Assembly: GCF_020447305.1 (NCBI RefSeq)
Contig: NZ_CP095732.1
Span: forward strand, 2,078,501-2,142,500
Reading direction: 5' to 3'
From: Abyssibius alkaniclasticus
GTDB taxonomy: Bacteria; Pseudomonadota; Alphaproteobacteria; Rhodobacterales; Rhodobacteraceae
Length of the DNA stretch: 64,000 nucleotides
Numbering within the stretch: position 1 is the first letter of the stretch; each line of letters opens with the position of its first letter. A program made the position numbers and the translations under genes. Below are positions 9,064 through 17,744 of the stretch, piece after piece. A model generated the notes under the pieces. It searched no databases. It had not been told where the DNA came from and saw only the letters and a program-made list of their open reading frames with translations.

Positions 9064-10140
9064 ATGTCCGACACCACGACCAATCTGCTACTGCCCTACA
9101 TCCTCGCGGCGCAGGCCCAGAAGCATGTCACCCATAACGAGGCGCTTCGGCTGCTCGACGGGCTCGTCCAGCTTTCCGTCCTCGACCGCGACCTGACCGC
9201 GCCGCCCGGCAGCCCTGCCGATGGCGACCGCCATATCGTGGCGAGCGGCGGGACCGGTGACTGGACGGGGTGGGACCTGAACGTGGCGCTGTTCACGGAT
9301 GGGACCTGGCTGCGCCTGCCGCCCCGGGCGGGCTGGCGTGCATGGGTTGAGAACGAGGGGCTGCTGCTGGTCTACGATGGCGCGGGTTGGATTGGCACCA
9401 CGCCGGCAGATCTGCAGAACCTTGGGCTGCTTGGACTCGGCACGACAGCCGATGCCGCCAACCCGTTCTCCGCCAAGTTGAACGCGGCGCTCTGGACCGC
9501 CAAGACCGTGGCCGAAGGCGGGACCGGCGATCTGTTCTACACCATGAACAAGGAAGCGGCGGGCGACGATCTCGGCCTGACCCTGCAGAGCGGTTTCGTG
9601 ACAAAGGCGCTCGTCGGTCTCTTCGGCTCCGACAGTTTCCGCCTCGCGGTTTCGGCCGACGGCAGCACCTTCTTCGACGGTCTGATCGTGGACAACGCCA
9701 CCGGCATCGTCGAGCAGCCGCAACTGCCGCGCTTCAAGGCTTACACGAACTATGACAACTACGTGGGCGTTGGAGCCTGGACAAAGATCGGCCTGAATAA
9801 CACCGACTACAACGACCAAGGCGCATTCGATTCTGGGACCAGCCTCTTCACCGCACCCGTCGACGGCACCTACCTCTTCGGCGCCACACTTCTCTACAAG
9901 ATCAACGCCAGCGCCACGGCCCGCATGCGCGGGCGGCTGGTGCTGAACGGTGCGACAGAAATCCGGGGCTCCTTCGGAGAGAGTTCGGCCACCCATGTTT
10001 CGTTGGCCACATCCATCTGGCTTCAGACCATGGTGCCGCTGAGCGCAGGCAATACCGTCGAGCTTCAGGGGTATTTTCGGGTCGCGGACGGCTACTTCGC
10101 CGCCGATCACACGTCCTTCTGGGGCTGCAAGGTTGGCTGA
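9064..10140 (+). CDS. DUF2793 tail protein with C1q-like receptor-binding domain
   Basis: 358 residues. The N-terminal ~120 residues (LLLPYILAAQAQKHVTHNEAL) are the DUF2793 signature of proteins encoded downstream of GTA-type baseplate genes. The C-terminal ~135 residues (from about PRFKAYTNYDNY to the end) form a C1q/TNF-like jelly roll, with TAPVDGTYLFGATLLYK and a C-terminal SFWGCKVG, a fold that phages use for receptor binding. It is thus probably a tail fibre or adhesin that decides host range. It starts 10 bases after the baseplate gene and is followed by the lysis cassette. Confidence 0.88.
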   Translation: MSDTTTNLLLPYILAAQAQKHVTHNEALRLLDGLVQLSVLDRDLTAPPGSPADGDRHIVASGGTGDWTGWDLNVALFTDGTWLRLPPRAGWRAWVENEGLLLVYDGAGWIGTTPADLQNLGLLGLGTTADAANPFSAKLNAALWTAKTVAEGGTGDLFYTMNKEAAGDDLGLTLQSGFVTKALVGLFGSDSFRLAVSADGSTFFDGLIVDNATGIVEQPQLPRFKAYTNYDNYVGVGAWTKIGLNNTDYNDQGAFDSGTSLFTAPVDGTYLFGATLLYKINASATARMRGRLVLNGATEIRGSFGESSATHVSLATSIWLQTMVPLSAGNTVELQGYFRVADGYFAADHTSFWGCKVG

Positions 10141-10159
10141 GCGGCGGGAGGATTGACCC

Positions 10160-10450
10160 ATGACACCACCCCGATCCGACCAGGGTTTCGTACGCATGCC
10201 AGACGCCGAGTTCGAGGCCATGCTGGCACGCGCCGCTGAGAAAGGCGCCAAGCGCGCGCTTGCCGATGTTGGCCTCGATGGTGAAGAGGCCGCGCTGGAC
10301 ATCCGTGATCTGCGGTCGCTGCTCGATTGCATCCGGCTGGTGCGCCGCACCGCCATGCAGACCGCCGTCCGCATGATCACCACCGGCGTGATGCTGGCGC
10401 TGCTCGCGGGCATCGCGATCAAGCTCAAGATATTCGGCGGCGGTCCTTAG
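10160..10450 (+). CDS. Small membrane protein, DUF6127-like, candidate holin
   Basis: 96 residues. The N-terminal two thirds are charged and helical (MPDAEFEAMLARAAEKGAKRAL, then LDIRDLRSLLDCIRLVRR); one hydrophobic segment near the C-terminus (MITTGVMLALLAGIAIKL) would span the membrane. Its place directly before an endolysin and spanin pair suggests a holin or holin-like role, but that is context only. I recall similar proteins being named DUF6127 in Rhodobacterales prophages. A GGGAGG-type ribosome site lies just upstream (about 10145-10152). Confidence 0.6.
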   Translation: MTPPRSDQGFVRMPDAEFEAMLARAAEKGAKRALADVGLDGEEAALDIRDLRSLLDCIRLVRRTAMQTAVRMITTGVMLALLAGIAIKLKIFGGGP

Positions 10451-10482
10451 CCGCCCATCGCGACAACTCACGCACCACCCTG

Positions 10483-10514
10483 AACCCGCCCATGTGGCGG
10501 GTTTTTTCGTTTTT
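10483..10514 (+). terminator. Rho-independent terminator after the holin-like gene
   Basis: A perfect 8-bp stem AACCCGCC/GGCGGGTT with loop CATGT is followed at once by a T-rich run (TTTTCGTTTTT). It lies between the holin-like gene and the endolysin, so it could separate tail from lysis transcription or be read through. The endolysin ribosome site (GGAGGA) begins right after it. Confidence 0.8.
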
Positions 10515-10524
10515 GGAGGAAACC

Positions 10525-11199
10525 ATGACCACGACCTTTTACGACCATTGGCGCGACCTGCCAAAAAGTGCCTGGCGCTGGACCAACTTCTCGCCCGCCG
10601 AAATTGCCTGCCGGGGTACCGGCAAGCTGCTGATCAACGAGCCCGCGCTCGACAAGCTGCAGGCGCTGCGGGACCGGCTCGGCAAGCCGCTGATCGTCCG
10701 TTCGGCCTATCGGAGCCCCGAGCATAACCGCGCCGTTGGCGGCGCAACCCGCTCGAAGCACATGGACGGCGCGGCCTTCGACATCGCCATGTCGAACCAT
10801 GACCCGGTGGCGTTCGAGGCGGCGGCGCGGGCAGTCGGCTTTCTTGGGTTCGGGTTCTATCCGCGCTCGGGGTTCATGCATGTCGATCTTGGCCCGGCGC
10901 GGCAGTGGGGTGAGCGCTTCCCGGTCCGCGCGACAGCCTTTGCTGCGGAAACTCAGCCAGCGCGCGAGGTCTTGGCCGATAGCCGCACCATGAAAGGTGG
11001 CGGAGCGGCCGGAGTGGCGACGCTGGGTGCGGCGGGAGTTGAGGTGGCGCAGAATGTCCTGGCTGACACGCAGGACGCCATTCTGCCGCTCGTCCCTTAT
11101 CTAGACACGCTGCGTTGGGTGTTCATCGCCGTCGCGCTCATTGGCATCGCGGTCACGATCTATGCCCGGCTTGATGATTGGAAGCGGGGGAAGAGATGA
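10525..11199 (+). CDS. M15 family D-Ala-D-Ala carboxypeptidase-like endolysin, membrane anchored
   Basis: 224 residues from the ATG at 10525, chosen because GGAGGA precedes it by 4-5 bases; the longer frame upstream crosses the terminator. It belongs to the peptidase M15A family: RSAYRSPEHNRAVGGA, SKHMDGAAFD and FMHVDLG carry the His/Asp/His zinc ligands (about residues 76, 83 and 116). A linker follows, then a C-terminal transmembrane helix (WVFIAVALIGIAVTIYARL) and a basic tail. The enzyme would cut peptide cross-links in peptidoglycan at lysis. The C-terminal anchor is unusual for an endolysin and implies tethering to the inner membrane. Confidence 0.9.
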   Translation: MTTTFYDHWRDLPKSAWRWTNFSPAEIACRGTGKLLINEPALDKLQALRDRLGKPLIVRSAYRSPEHNRAVGGATRSKHMDGAAFDIAMSNHDPVAFEAAARAVGFLGFGFYPRSGFMHVDLGPARQWGERFPVRATAFAAETQPAREVLADSRTMKGGGAAGVATLGAAGVEVAQNVLADTQDAILPLVPYLDTLRWVFIAVALIGIAVTIYARLDDWKRGKR

Positions 11200-11453
11200 T
11201 CGCGACCATTTTCGGCGGGATCGCCGCCAGCCCATCGGCGCGGGCCGCTTTGCGCTATGGAGCTATGGCTGTCGCCATCGTCCTGTTTCTGCTTTCGATC
11301 CGCCGTTCCGGCGAGCACGTCGGGCGGATTGCTGAACGTCTCGAAATCTCGGAGAAGACCAATGCAATCCAACGCCGGATGCTGGAGGCCACGGCTCGTC
11401 GTCCTCGTGATCGCGACGAACTGGTTGACCGGCTGCGCAACGGCGGGTTTTGA
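11196..11453 (+). CDS. Inner-membrane spanin-like protein (Rz-like)
   Basis: 85 residues from the ATG at 11196, which overlaps the endolysin stop (ATGA) and is preceded by GGGGGAAGAG. An N-terminal membrane helix (YGAMAVAIVLFLLSI, about residues 20-35) is followed by a charged helical region able to form a coiled coil (GRIAERLEISEKTNAIQRRM). This is the layout of i-spanins, which bridge the inner membrane to an outer-membrane lipoprotein to fuse membranes at the last step of lysis. The partner starts inside it in another frame. Confidence 0.75.
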   Translation: MIATIFGGIAASPSARAALRYGAMAVAIVLFLLSIRRSGEHVGRIAERLEISEKTNAIQRRMLEATARRPRDRDELVDRLRNGGF

Positions 11454-11613
11454 AGCGAACGGCTTGGCGGCATGTCCGCCGGTCGTGGAGTACAGCAGGG
11501 AGTTTCAGGCGCGGGCGGCCGAGGAGATGGCGATGCTGCCGGACGGATCGGCAGTCGTCGAAATGATGGGTGACTACGCAGTAATGCGGGAGCAAGTCCG
11601 CAGCTGCGAATAG
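11362..11613 (+). CDS. Outer-membrane spanin-like lipoprotein (Rz1-like), overlapping the i-spanin
   Basis: 83 residues. The start is ATG 11362, preceded by GGAGAA at a proper distance; the upstream part of the open frame lacks a ribosome site. The N-terminus has a basic residue, a hydrophobic stretch (RLVVLVIATNWLTGC) and a lipobox LTGC, so the mature protein would begin at the Cys at about residue 25. The first 92 bases lie within the 3' part of the Rz-like gene in a different frame, the classic overlapped Rz/Rz1 arrangement. The mature chain is short and without TM helices, as expected for an o-spanin. Confidence 0.78.
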   Translation: MQSNAGCWRPRLVVLVIATNWLTGCATAGFEANGLAACPPVVEYSREFQARAAEEMAMLPDGSAVVEMMGDYAVMREQVRSCE

Positions 11614-12075
11614 AAGCAGAGCTGCTTTCCGGTTTTCAGATCGATCTGCAGTGCACCGGTCACTCGGAGTGTACTCTTTCCTTTTCGACAACTTCAAGTT
11701 GCCTGCTGTTCAAAGGAAGCCATGCTGCCAGAAGCTGAACCGTTGCCGCGAATAGGTCGGCTTGCGCCGTAGACACTCCCAAACCACTGCGGTCCGCTAT
11801 CCAGCATTTATCAACTGGTCCCGTATTGCAGCGTCTCGGATCACATCAGCATGGAACTTCACCTGGCCGCCTGCTCTGGCAGATACGAAGCCACCAGTCT
11901 CGCGCAAAGGTTGTAACTACTTCACCACGCGGGATGGTTCCACGTCAATCACGCATGCAACCGCGCGTATGTTATAATTTGCCTTGAGACACGCCAAAAT
12001 CAGCCTCTGTGAACCCTCTTTCGACTTCGCCCAAAATCCTCTCCACTAGCGAACACGACCTTGCGAAGACTTCTA
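11614..12075. other. Gene-poor junction between prophage and polysaccharide locus
   Basis: About 460 bases with no convincing gene. Small open frames on both strands lack ribosome sites and recognisable products. The region would be expected to hold a prophage end, but no tRNA, integrase or clear attachment repeat is visible to me. Confidence 0.5.
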
Positions 12076-13272
12076 CTATCTCTTGCGCAGGGCCAGAACA
12101 ACCTGCTGAGCAGCTTGTGCAACTGAAAACTGACGTTTAAACAAGCGCACACAGCGATCTGGCAACAACTGGTCTTCATCAAGCCGATCGATTAATGCGA
12201 TGCAGTGTTGTTCAAGGTCGAAAAGTTTGTTGGTCTCGCAAACCTCGCCCACGTCTTCGCTCCTGATCAAATCTGCAAGGTCGTTCCCGGCGTTAATACT
12301 GGCGAGAACTGGAAGGCCATTTTGTAAATAGGACAGCAACTTACCTGGAATGTTGTGCGACTTGTGACGGGGATCCAACGCGACCATCCCAGCATCACAC
12401 TGGTTGTATAGATCCTGTATTTGGTCTGGTTCAATCTCATCAAAAAAAAGTACGTTGTCGAGATCCCGCATGACGGCTAGCTCCTCTAGCTCTTTACGGC
12501 GGTCACCTCGACCAACAAACAGAAAACCGATGTCGCGGCGAAACCTCATCCTTTCAGCGAGATCTAGCAAAATGTCCATGCCTTGCGCGATCCCCATATT
12601 GCCAGCGTATATTAGAATTTTTCGACCGGCGAGGGGCGTTTCCTTGATCTTTATCGGACACCGATCGCTGGATGGATTGTCGAGCCAATTTTGCAATACT
12701 TCAAGCGAACGGCCCTCACGAGCCTTATGCCATGGTTCGAAATACCCCAAATTCCCCGGGCTTTGCACGCCGATGACATCGGCCACGGCGTATTGTTGAC
12801 GGGCGATCAATTTGAAGAAACGATAAGCCAACCCACGTCGCAAAATACCGACATCGACGGCCCACTCAGGGAAAATGTCACGGATGATCAAATACCCCTT
12901 GCAGCCACTCTGTTTCTTCAATTTGCGCACAAGATGACCGTGGAAAATCGACGGTGAATACCAAACGATCCCCTCCCAGCGCTGCCCCACGAGCGGGCTG
13001 CGCCGAAGGTTTCGATACATTTTTCTGGGCATAAGAAATTCGTTGACGCCACGCCTGATTTGGCTGATGCCCCTAATCCTCGGTGCTCTCAGGCGCAGGA
13101 CCTGCCCACCCTCGTAGTTCTCAAGCTCCCAAGGTTGCTCGAGATCCACGCTAGGAGCGAGCACCGTGAGGTCATGCCCCTGTCGAACAAGTTCACGCGC
13201 CAGATCACGCAATTGAACTGCGCCGGAGTTGCGCACCGGTGGAAATGAATCGGAGATCAGGACGAGTTTCAC
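12076..13272 (-). CDS. Glycosyltransferase family 4, WbuB-like (probable L-FucNAc transferase)
   Basis: 398 residues, GTG start at 13272, 8 bases after the epimerase stop. It is a GT-B fold enzyme: N-terminal DSFPPVRNSGAVQLRDLARELVRQGHD with the Gly-rich acceptor loop, C-terminal NMGIAQGMDILLDLAERM and the nucleotide-sugar region SHNIPGKLLSYLQNGLPVLASI. The sequence resembles the WbuB group, which in E. coli O26-type clusters follows fnlABC and transfers L-FucNAc. Here it is the last gene after FnlA-FnlB-FnlC, which supports the same role in adding N-acetyl-L-fucosamine to the lipid-linked repeat. Exact linkage cannot be read from sequence. Confidence 0.85.
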   Translation of the reverse strand: MKLVLISDSFPPVRNSGAVQLRDLARELVRQGHDLTVLAPSVDLEQPWELENYEGGQVLRLRAPRIRGISQIRRGVNEFLMPRKMYRNLRRSPLVGQRWEGIVWYSPSIFHGHLVRKLKKQSGCKGYLIIRDIFPEWAVDVGILRRGLAYRFFKLIARQQYAVADVIGVQSPGNLGYFEPWHKAREGRSLEVLQNWLDNPSSDRCPIKIKETPLAGRKILIYAGNMGIAQGMDILLDLAERMRFRRDIGFLFVGRGDRRKELEELAVMRDLDNVLFFDEIEPDQIQDLYNQCDAGMVALDPRHKSHNIPGKLLSYLQNGLPVLASINAGNDLADLIRSEDVGEVCETNKLFDLEQHCIALIDRLDEDQLLPDRCVRLFKRQFSVAQAAQQVVLALRKR

Positions 13273-13280
13273 AGCTGGGC

Positions 13281-14417
13281 TCAGTATTTTTTCCAGACGA
13301 CGCGGTTCACGTAGTCGGTGTAACTGAGGATGATCCGTAGTACCTTGTCACTGACGTTTGGCATAGAGTAATCCTCTACCAGGCGAAGACTACGTGCAGG
13401 GCCACGATCCTGATCAGCCAGCACAGCAAGCGCTTGGCGAACACGGTCAACTTCAACACCCACCATCATCACACTCGCTTCTTCGACGCCTTCCGGACGT
13501 TCGTGCGCTTCGCGTAAATTGAGCGCCGGAAAGTTCAAGATAGAACTCTCTTCGGTTATGGTGCCGCTATCGGAAAGCGTTGCTTTGGCGTTTTTCTGCA
13601 AATGGACGTAGTCATGGAATCCGAGCGGTTTGAGCAGTCGGACCTGCGGGTGGAATGGAAGCCCAAAGGCGTCGATGCGCTTTTGCGTTCTCGGATGAGT
13701 AGATACGATCACTGGAATGTTGTGGTCTTCCGCGATGGCGTTCATAACCGCGACCAGCTTGGCGAAGTTTTTGTCGCTGTCGATGTTTTCCTCGCGGTGG
13801 GCGCTGACAACGAAATAGTTTTCCCGTTCGAGCCCTAGCCGTTCCAGAATTGTCGAGGCCTCGATCTGTGGCAGGTAATGGTGCAGGACTTCGAACATCG
13901 GGCTGCCGGTCTTGATGACCAGGTCAGGATGTAACCCCTCGCGCAGCAGGTAGTCGCGCGCAATCGTGCTGTAGGTAAGGTTAATATCAGCGGTGTGGTC
14001 GACAATGCGGCGGTTGATTTCTTCCGGCACGCGAAGATCGAAGCTGCGATTGCCCGCTTCCATGTGAAAGACCGGGATCTTTCGGCGCTTCGCCGGTATC
14101 GCAGCAAGGCTGCTGTTGGTGTCGCCAAGGATCAGAACTGCCTCAGGCTGTTCGGCGGACAAGACCCGGTCGACGCTGGAAATGACGTTGCCGATTGTAT
14201 TGGCCGCGCTGGTGCTGCCCTCGGCGCTGTTCAGGAAATGGTCGGGTTTTCGGATTCCGAGATCATCGAAAAACACCTGGTTCAATTCATAGTCATAGCT
14301 TTGGCCGGTGTGGACCAGCAGGTGGTCACAGTAGCGATCAAGCTGCTCTATCACTCTGGAAAGCCGGATGATCTCGGGTCGGGTTCCCACGATTGTCATT
14401 ACGCGCATTTTTTTCAT
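13281..14417 (-). CDS. fnlC: Non-hydrolysing UDP-N-acetylhexosamine 2-epimerase (FnlC/Cap5G-like)
   Basis: 378 residues from ATG 14417, which is preceded by GAGGAAG. WecB/Cap5G fold: MTIVGTRPEIIRLSRVIEQLD at the N-terminus, ILGDTNSSLA, FHMEAGNRSFDLRVPEEINRR with the catalytic acidic residues, and SAHREENID and DSGTITEES binding the UDP-sugar. With FnlA and FnlB it would complete UDP-N-acetyl-L-fucosamine synthesis by C2 epimerisation of UDP-L-PneNAc. The FnlC assignment over a plain UDP-GlcNAc 2-epimerase rests on its two upstream neighbours. Confidence 0.9.
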   Translation of the reverse strand: MKKMRVMTIVGTRPEIIRLSRVIEQLDRYCDHLLVHTGQSYDYELNQVFFDDLGIRKPDHFLNSAEGSTSAANTIGNVISSVDRVLSAEQPEAVLILGDTNSSLAAIPAKRRKIPVFHMEAGNRSFDLRVPEEINRRIVDHTADINLTYSTIARDYLLREGLHPDLVIKTGSPMFEVLHHYLPQIEASTILERLGLERENYFVVSAHREENIDSDKNFAKLVAVMNAIAEDHNIPVIVSTHPRTQKRIDAFGLPFHPQVRLLKPLGFHDYVHLQKNAKATLSDSGTITEESSILNFPALNLREAHERPEGVEEASVMMVGVEVDRVRQALAVLADQDRGPARSLRLVEDYSMPNVSDKVLRIILSYTDYVNRVVWKKY

Positions 14418-14511
14418 GGCTTCCTCGAAAAATTTTGATGCCCGACGCAGCTGGCCCGGTGGGCAAGCCACGACCGCGAATGGCCTTGGATTGACACACC
14501 GGACAGCCCGG

Positions 14512-15408
14512 TCAGGCGTCGATCACCGCGTTGGCGTGGTATTCGTCGTGCATGGCCTTGACCAGCTCAGGCCACGGTTTCGGCGCGAACCCCGTTGCCG
14601 TCTGGAACCGGTCCGAATTGAGTGAGCGGTCGATGATGAGCTGATCATCCGGGATGATTGAGATGTTTTTCTCGTAGGTTTCGGCGACGAGACGCAACAG
14701 GTCATACTTGTTGATCGGGTCGACCGACAGATGGTAGAGGCCACGTAGCTCCGGGTTGGGGATCACGAATTCGCGGACGACACGCGCAACCTCGATCGTC
14801 GGCAGGCCGGAAAAGATCGCATTCCTGAACCCTTTGACCTCGCCCGACTGGCTCAGGAACCAATCCACAAGACTCTTGGCACTGGTCAACTCGTGCCCAA
14901 TGATCGACGTCCGCAGTGTGACGGCGTTTTCATAGTCGACCTCGCCAAGGTATTTCGTGCGACCATACAGGTCATAGGCGTCGGGGAAGTCATCTTCCTT
15001 GTATTGGCCACCCTTGCCAGAGAACACACAGTCAGTGCTGAAATGCACGAGCCGGGCGCCGACCATGCTGCTGTATTTCGCCAAACGATGCGGCAGGCCC
15101 GAGTTGATCGCCAGGCTTTCGAGATGGTCGTTGGCGTTCGGCAGTTGTTTTATGATCCCGACACAATTGACGACAAGATCCGGCCGGACGGTCGAAAATG
15201 CGGTTAGCAGACCGGTCTCACCCTCTAGATGGATATTGGGAATCAGGGCATCGCGAAGTTCCGGTGCAAAATGCTTTGCCCCGCCGGCGCCGCGAATGGT
15301 CCCGAATGTTTCGAAGCTCTGATCCGCGCTGAAGGCCCGGAATAAGGTTGAGCCGAGCATTCCGGTCGCGCCGACTATGAGGATCCGCACCTTTCGTAGT
15401 TCTGTCAT
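14512..15408 (-). CDS. fnlB: RmlD-like NAD(P)-dependent sugar-nucleotide reductase (FnlB-like)
   Basis: 298 residues, short-chain reductase with the Rossmann motif ILIVGATGMLGSTLF and the RmlD-type active site around VHFSTDCVFSGKGG...DLYGRTKYLGE, where Tyr-x3-Lys is present. In the fnl pathway FnlB reduces the 4-keto intermediate produced by FnlA. It sits 46 bases after FnlA and 94 before FnlC in the same operon, so the fnl role fits better than dTDP-rhamnose synthesis; no rmlA, rmlB or rmlC is in the window. Confidence 0.88.
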   Translation of the reverse strand: MTELRKVRILIVGATGMLGSTLFRAFSADQSFETFGTIRGAGGAKHFAPELRDALIPNIHLEGETGLLTAFSTVRPDLVVNCVGIIKQLPNANDHLESLAINSGLPHRLAKYSSMVGARLVHFSTDCVFSGKGGQYKEDDFPDAYDLYGRTKYLGEVDYENAVTLRTSIIGHELTSAKSLVDWFLSQSGEVKGFRNAIFSGLPTIEVARVVREFVIPNPELRGLYHLSVDPINKYDLLRLVAETYEKNISIIPDDQLIIDRSLNSDRFQTATGFAPKPWPELVKAMHDEYHANAVIDA

Positions 15409-15454
15409 CTATTTGTTTCCTATTAGACTGTCGTTGCCCGAGAAATTGACCAGA

Positions 15455-16483
15455 TCATTCCTCTGGATCGACATGTTCCCCGCGCACCGTGTCTTGCATA
15501 AACCGGAGCTTCATGAGCAAGGTTTGCATTTCTTTTACATCAAGCCGCGTAGTGTTGTGAGAGGTATACTCGGTTGCTTCAGAGATCTCGATTTCGCCCT
15601 GTTCAAAAAATTTGCCATAGTTGAGATCACGCAGGTCCGGGGGCACCCGATAATAGTCTCCCAGGTCTTGCGCAGCGACCATTTCTTCTCGGCTCAGCAG
15701 CGCCTCGAACAGTTTCTCGCCATGACGGGTGCCGATGATATCGATCCGGTGTTCGGGGGCGCCGAGGAGGTCGGTGAGGGCTTTCGCCAAGGTCTTGATT
15801 GTGGCGGCCGGAGCCTTCTGCACGAAAATCTCACCCGCGCGGCCGTTCTCGAAGGCAAAAATCACGAGATCGACGGCGTCGTCGAGGGTCATCATGAAAC
15901 GGGTCATCGACGGGTCTGTGATTGTGATCGGCTTGCCCGCCCGGATCTGATTGACAAACAGCGGAATAACCGAGCCGCGCGATGCCATCACGTTGCCGTA
16001 GCGGGTGGCGGAGATCACCGTATCGTTGCTCGACCGGGATTTAGCGACGATCACCTTTTCCATCATCGCCTTGCTGATGCCCATTGCATTGATTGGATAG
16101 ACCGCCTTGTCGGTGCTCAGGCAAACGACCCGCTCCACACCGGCCTGAACTGCAGCCTCCAACACGTTCTCTGTGCCGAGCACGTTGGTCTTGACGGCTT
16201 CAAGCGGGTAGAACTCGCAGGATGGCACCTGCTTGAGCGCCGCAGCGTGGTAAATGAAATCAACGCCGCGCACGGCGTTCAATACCGATTGGAAATCGCG
16301 CACATCTCCGATGTAGAACTTGAGCTTGTCGCTCTTGTACTTCTTGCGCATGTCATCTTGTTTCTTCTCGTCTCGACTGAAAATGCGGATTTCGCGTAAA
16401 TCGGAGTCAAGGAAACGGCGCAGAACGGCGTTGCCGAACGAGCCGGTGCCGCCAGTGATGAGGAGGGATTTGTCGGTAAACAC
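15455..16483 (-). CDS. fnlA: UDP-GlcNAc 4,6-dehydratase/5-epimerase (FnlA/WbjB-like)
   Basis: 342 residues from GTG 16483, with AAGAGG 8 bases before it; the longer frame has no ribosome site and a Cys-rich, unrelated N-terminus. The Rossmann motif LLITGGTGSFGNAVLRRF and the RDEKKQDDMR segment, together with HAAALKQVPSCEFYP and VCLSTDKAVYPINAMGISK, mark the polysaccharide-biosynthesis dehydratase family. The catalytic Thr-Asp-Lys is in place. It makes the first keto intermediates of UDP-L-FucNAc from UDP-GlcNAc. First of the FnlA-B-C trio in the operon. Confidence 0.92.
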   Translation of the reverse strand: MFTDKSLLITGGTGSFGNAVLRRFLDSDLREIRIFSRDEKKQDDMRKKYKSDKLKFYIGDVRDFQSVLNAVRGVDFIYHAAALKQVPSCEFYPLEAVKTNVLGTENVLEAAVQAGVERVVCLSTDKAVYPINAMGISKAMMEKVIVAKSRSSNDTVISATRYGNVMASRGSVIPLFVNQIRAGKPITITDPSMTRFMMTLDDAVDLVIFAFENGRAGEIFVQKAPAATIKTLAKALTDLLGAPEHRIDIIGTRHGEKLFEALLSREEMVAAQDLGDYYRVPPDLRDLNYGKFFEQGEIEISEATEYTSHNTTRLDVKEMQTLLMKLRFMQDTVRGEHVDPEE

Positions 16484-16672
16484 GCTAGTAGCCTCTTGAG
16501 TGTTAGATGGTTTGAAACTTTTGGGTGACGATACGCATTTGCATACCGGAACTCGCCAGGACAGGCACGCACAGCGGTGCAGGCACTCCGATTGTGCCGA
16601 CAACACATATGCCTGCCCCTGCGGGCATTGCAGCGACTCGAGCTTTGTCTTTCCTTCGTCCCGTATCCGATT

Positions 16673-17716
16673 TCATATGACGAAACCGTTTCCGTAGGCG
16701 TATATGTTTTTGATGTAGTCAATGGTCTTGAATGAAAAATAGGACAATAGAAGAATAAAAAATGGATTCATCAACTGTTTGTTCTTGGCGGCAATAAACA
16801 GAAGCGTAACGAATCCGATCATATTGACCCTTTCCGGCCCCAGCAAGGCCACGGAAATGGCGATCGGGGCCATATATGCCAGAAGAGTTCCGAAGCGAAT
16901 AGAGAGCACAAGAGCCAATGCAATCAGGCCGAGAAGTCGAACGAAATCGCTAATTTTAAAGGTATTTACAGCCGAGTAGTGTTCCACTTTAAATGTGATC
17001 GACGCGCCGTAGTGTTCCATGATGTAGTATACGCCAAAAGCGGCAACAATCGTCAGAGCGACGAAAGGTACGAGGGTCGATAGCTTCTTGAAATCTTTGA
17101 CGCGCATTTCGGCAAATCTACCGAGAAACAACGACGCATAGTTGATGAACATCTGAAAGTGAAAAAGCGGAGTAAGAAGTCCTGAGACAATGCTGATTTT
17201 CCCAGGAAACGCGAACAGCAGAGCAAAGAAGAGGTACCCGAACTTGAGGCGTTCGGCCGACGTGAGCAATACAACAAAGTAGAAGTTGGTCACGACAAAT
17301 AAAAATATGATCGGGTTTGCTCCGGAATTCTTCATGGCCAGACCGACTGCCATGGTCAGGAGAACGTTGGATAGCGCGATATACGTATTCTTTTCGAAAC
17401 CTAAATTCACAAATATCCAGGAAATGTAGCCATAAAGGGGCTCTGCGCTTCCGGTATTGATAAGTTGCAACTCCGTCACGGCAGAAAATGGAGCCTGCTT
17501 CAAGGAGTGGTAGAAGTTTATATAGAAGATTTGGTCGCCATTGATGTAATGGGCTAGGAGGGATTGGGACGAGATATATACCAGGATCGAGACCGACAGG
17601 ATCAGGGCATACCACAAAAAGTTGCTTTTCCTGACGACGAGCAATCTCCTCATCTTAATACCAAGCGCAGGAGATTGCCTATTGGTTTGGTAAACTGTCA
17701 CATCTCGCCTTTGCAT
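16673..17716 (-). CDS. EpsG/Wzy-like polysaccharide polymerase
   Basis: 347 residues, mostly hydrophobic with about nine or ten membrane helices and short charged loops. The N-terminal block (GDQIFYINFYHSLKQ...SAEPLYGYISWIFVNLGF) is the pattern of EpsG/Wzy-type polymerases, where an acidic/aromatic periplasmic segment precedes EPLY/F. In the operon it lies between the GT2 and FnlA genes, and no other polymerase is present, so it is the likely Wzy that joins repeat units in the periplasm. GGAG precedes the ATG at 17716. Codon use is more AT-rich than in the flanking prophage, usual for these loci. Confidence 0.75.
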   Translation of the reverse strand: MQRRDVTVYQTNRQSPALGIKMRRLLVVRKSNFLWYALILSVSILVYISSQSLLAHYINGDQIFYINFYHSLKQAPFSAVTELQLINTGSAEPLYGYISWIFVNLGFEKNTYIALSNVLLTMAVGLAMKNSGANPIIFLFVVTNFYFVVLLTSAERLKFGYLFFALLFAFPGKISIVSGLLTPLFHFQMFINYASLFLGRFAEMRVKDFKKLSTLVPFVALTIVAAFGVYYIMEHYGASITFKVEHYSAVNTFKISDFVRLLGLIALALVLSIRFGTLLAYMAPIAISVALLGPERVNMIGFVTLLFIAAKNKQLMNPFFILLLSYFSFKTIDYIKNIYAYGNGFVI

Positions 17717-17744
17717 GGAAACTCCTACGCTTCTTCGAAAAGCA

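Noticed and set aside
9088-10428. 446-codon minus-strand frame
   Set aside because: Antisense shadow of the DUF2793 and holin-like genes; no ribosome site or domain.
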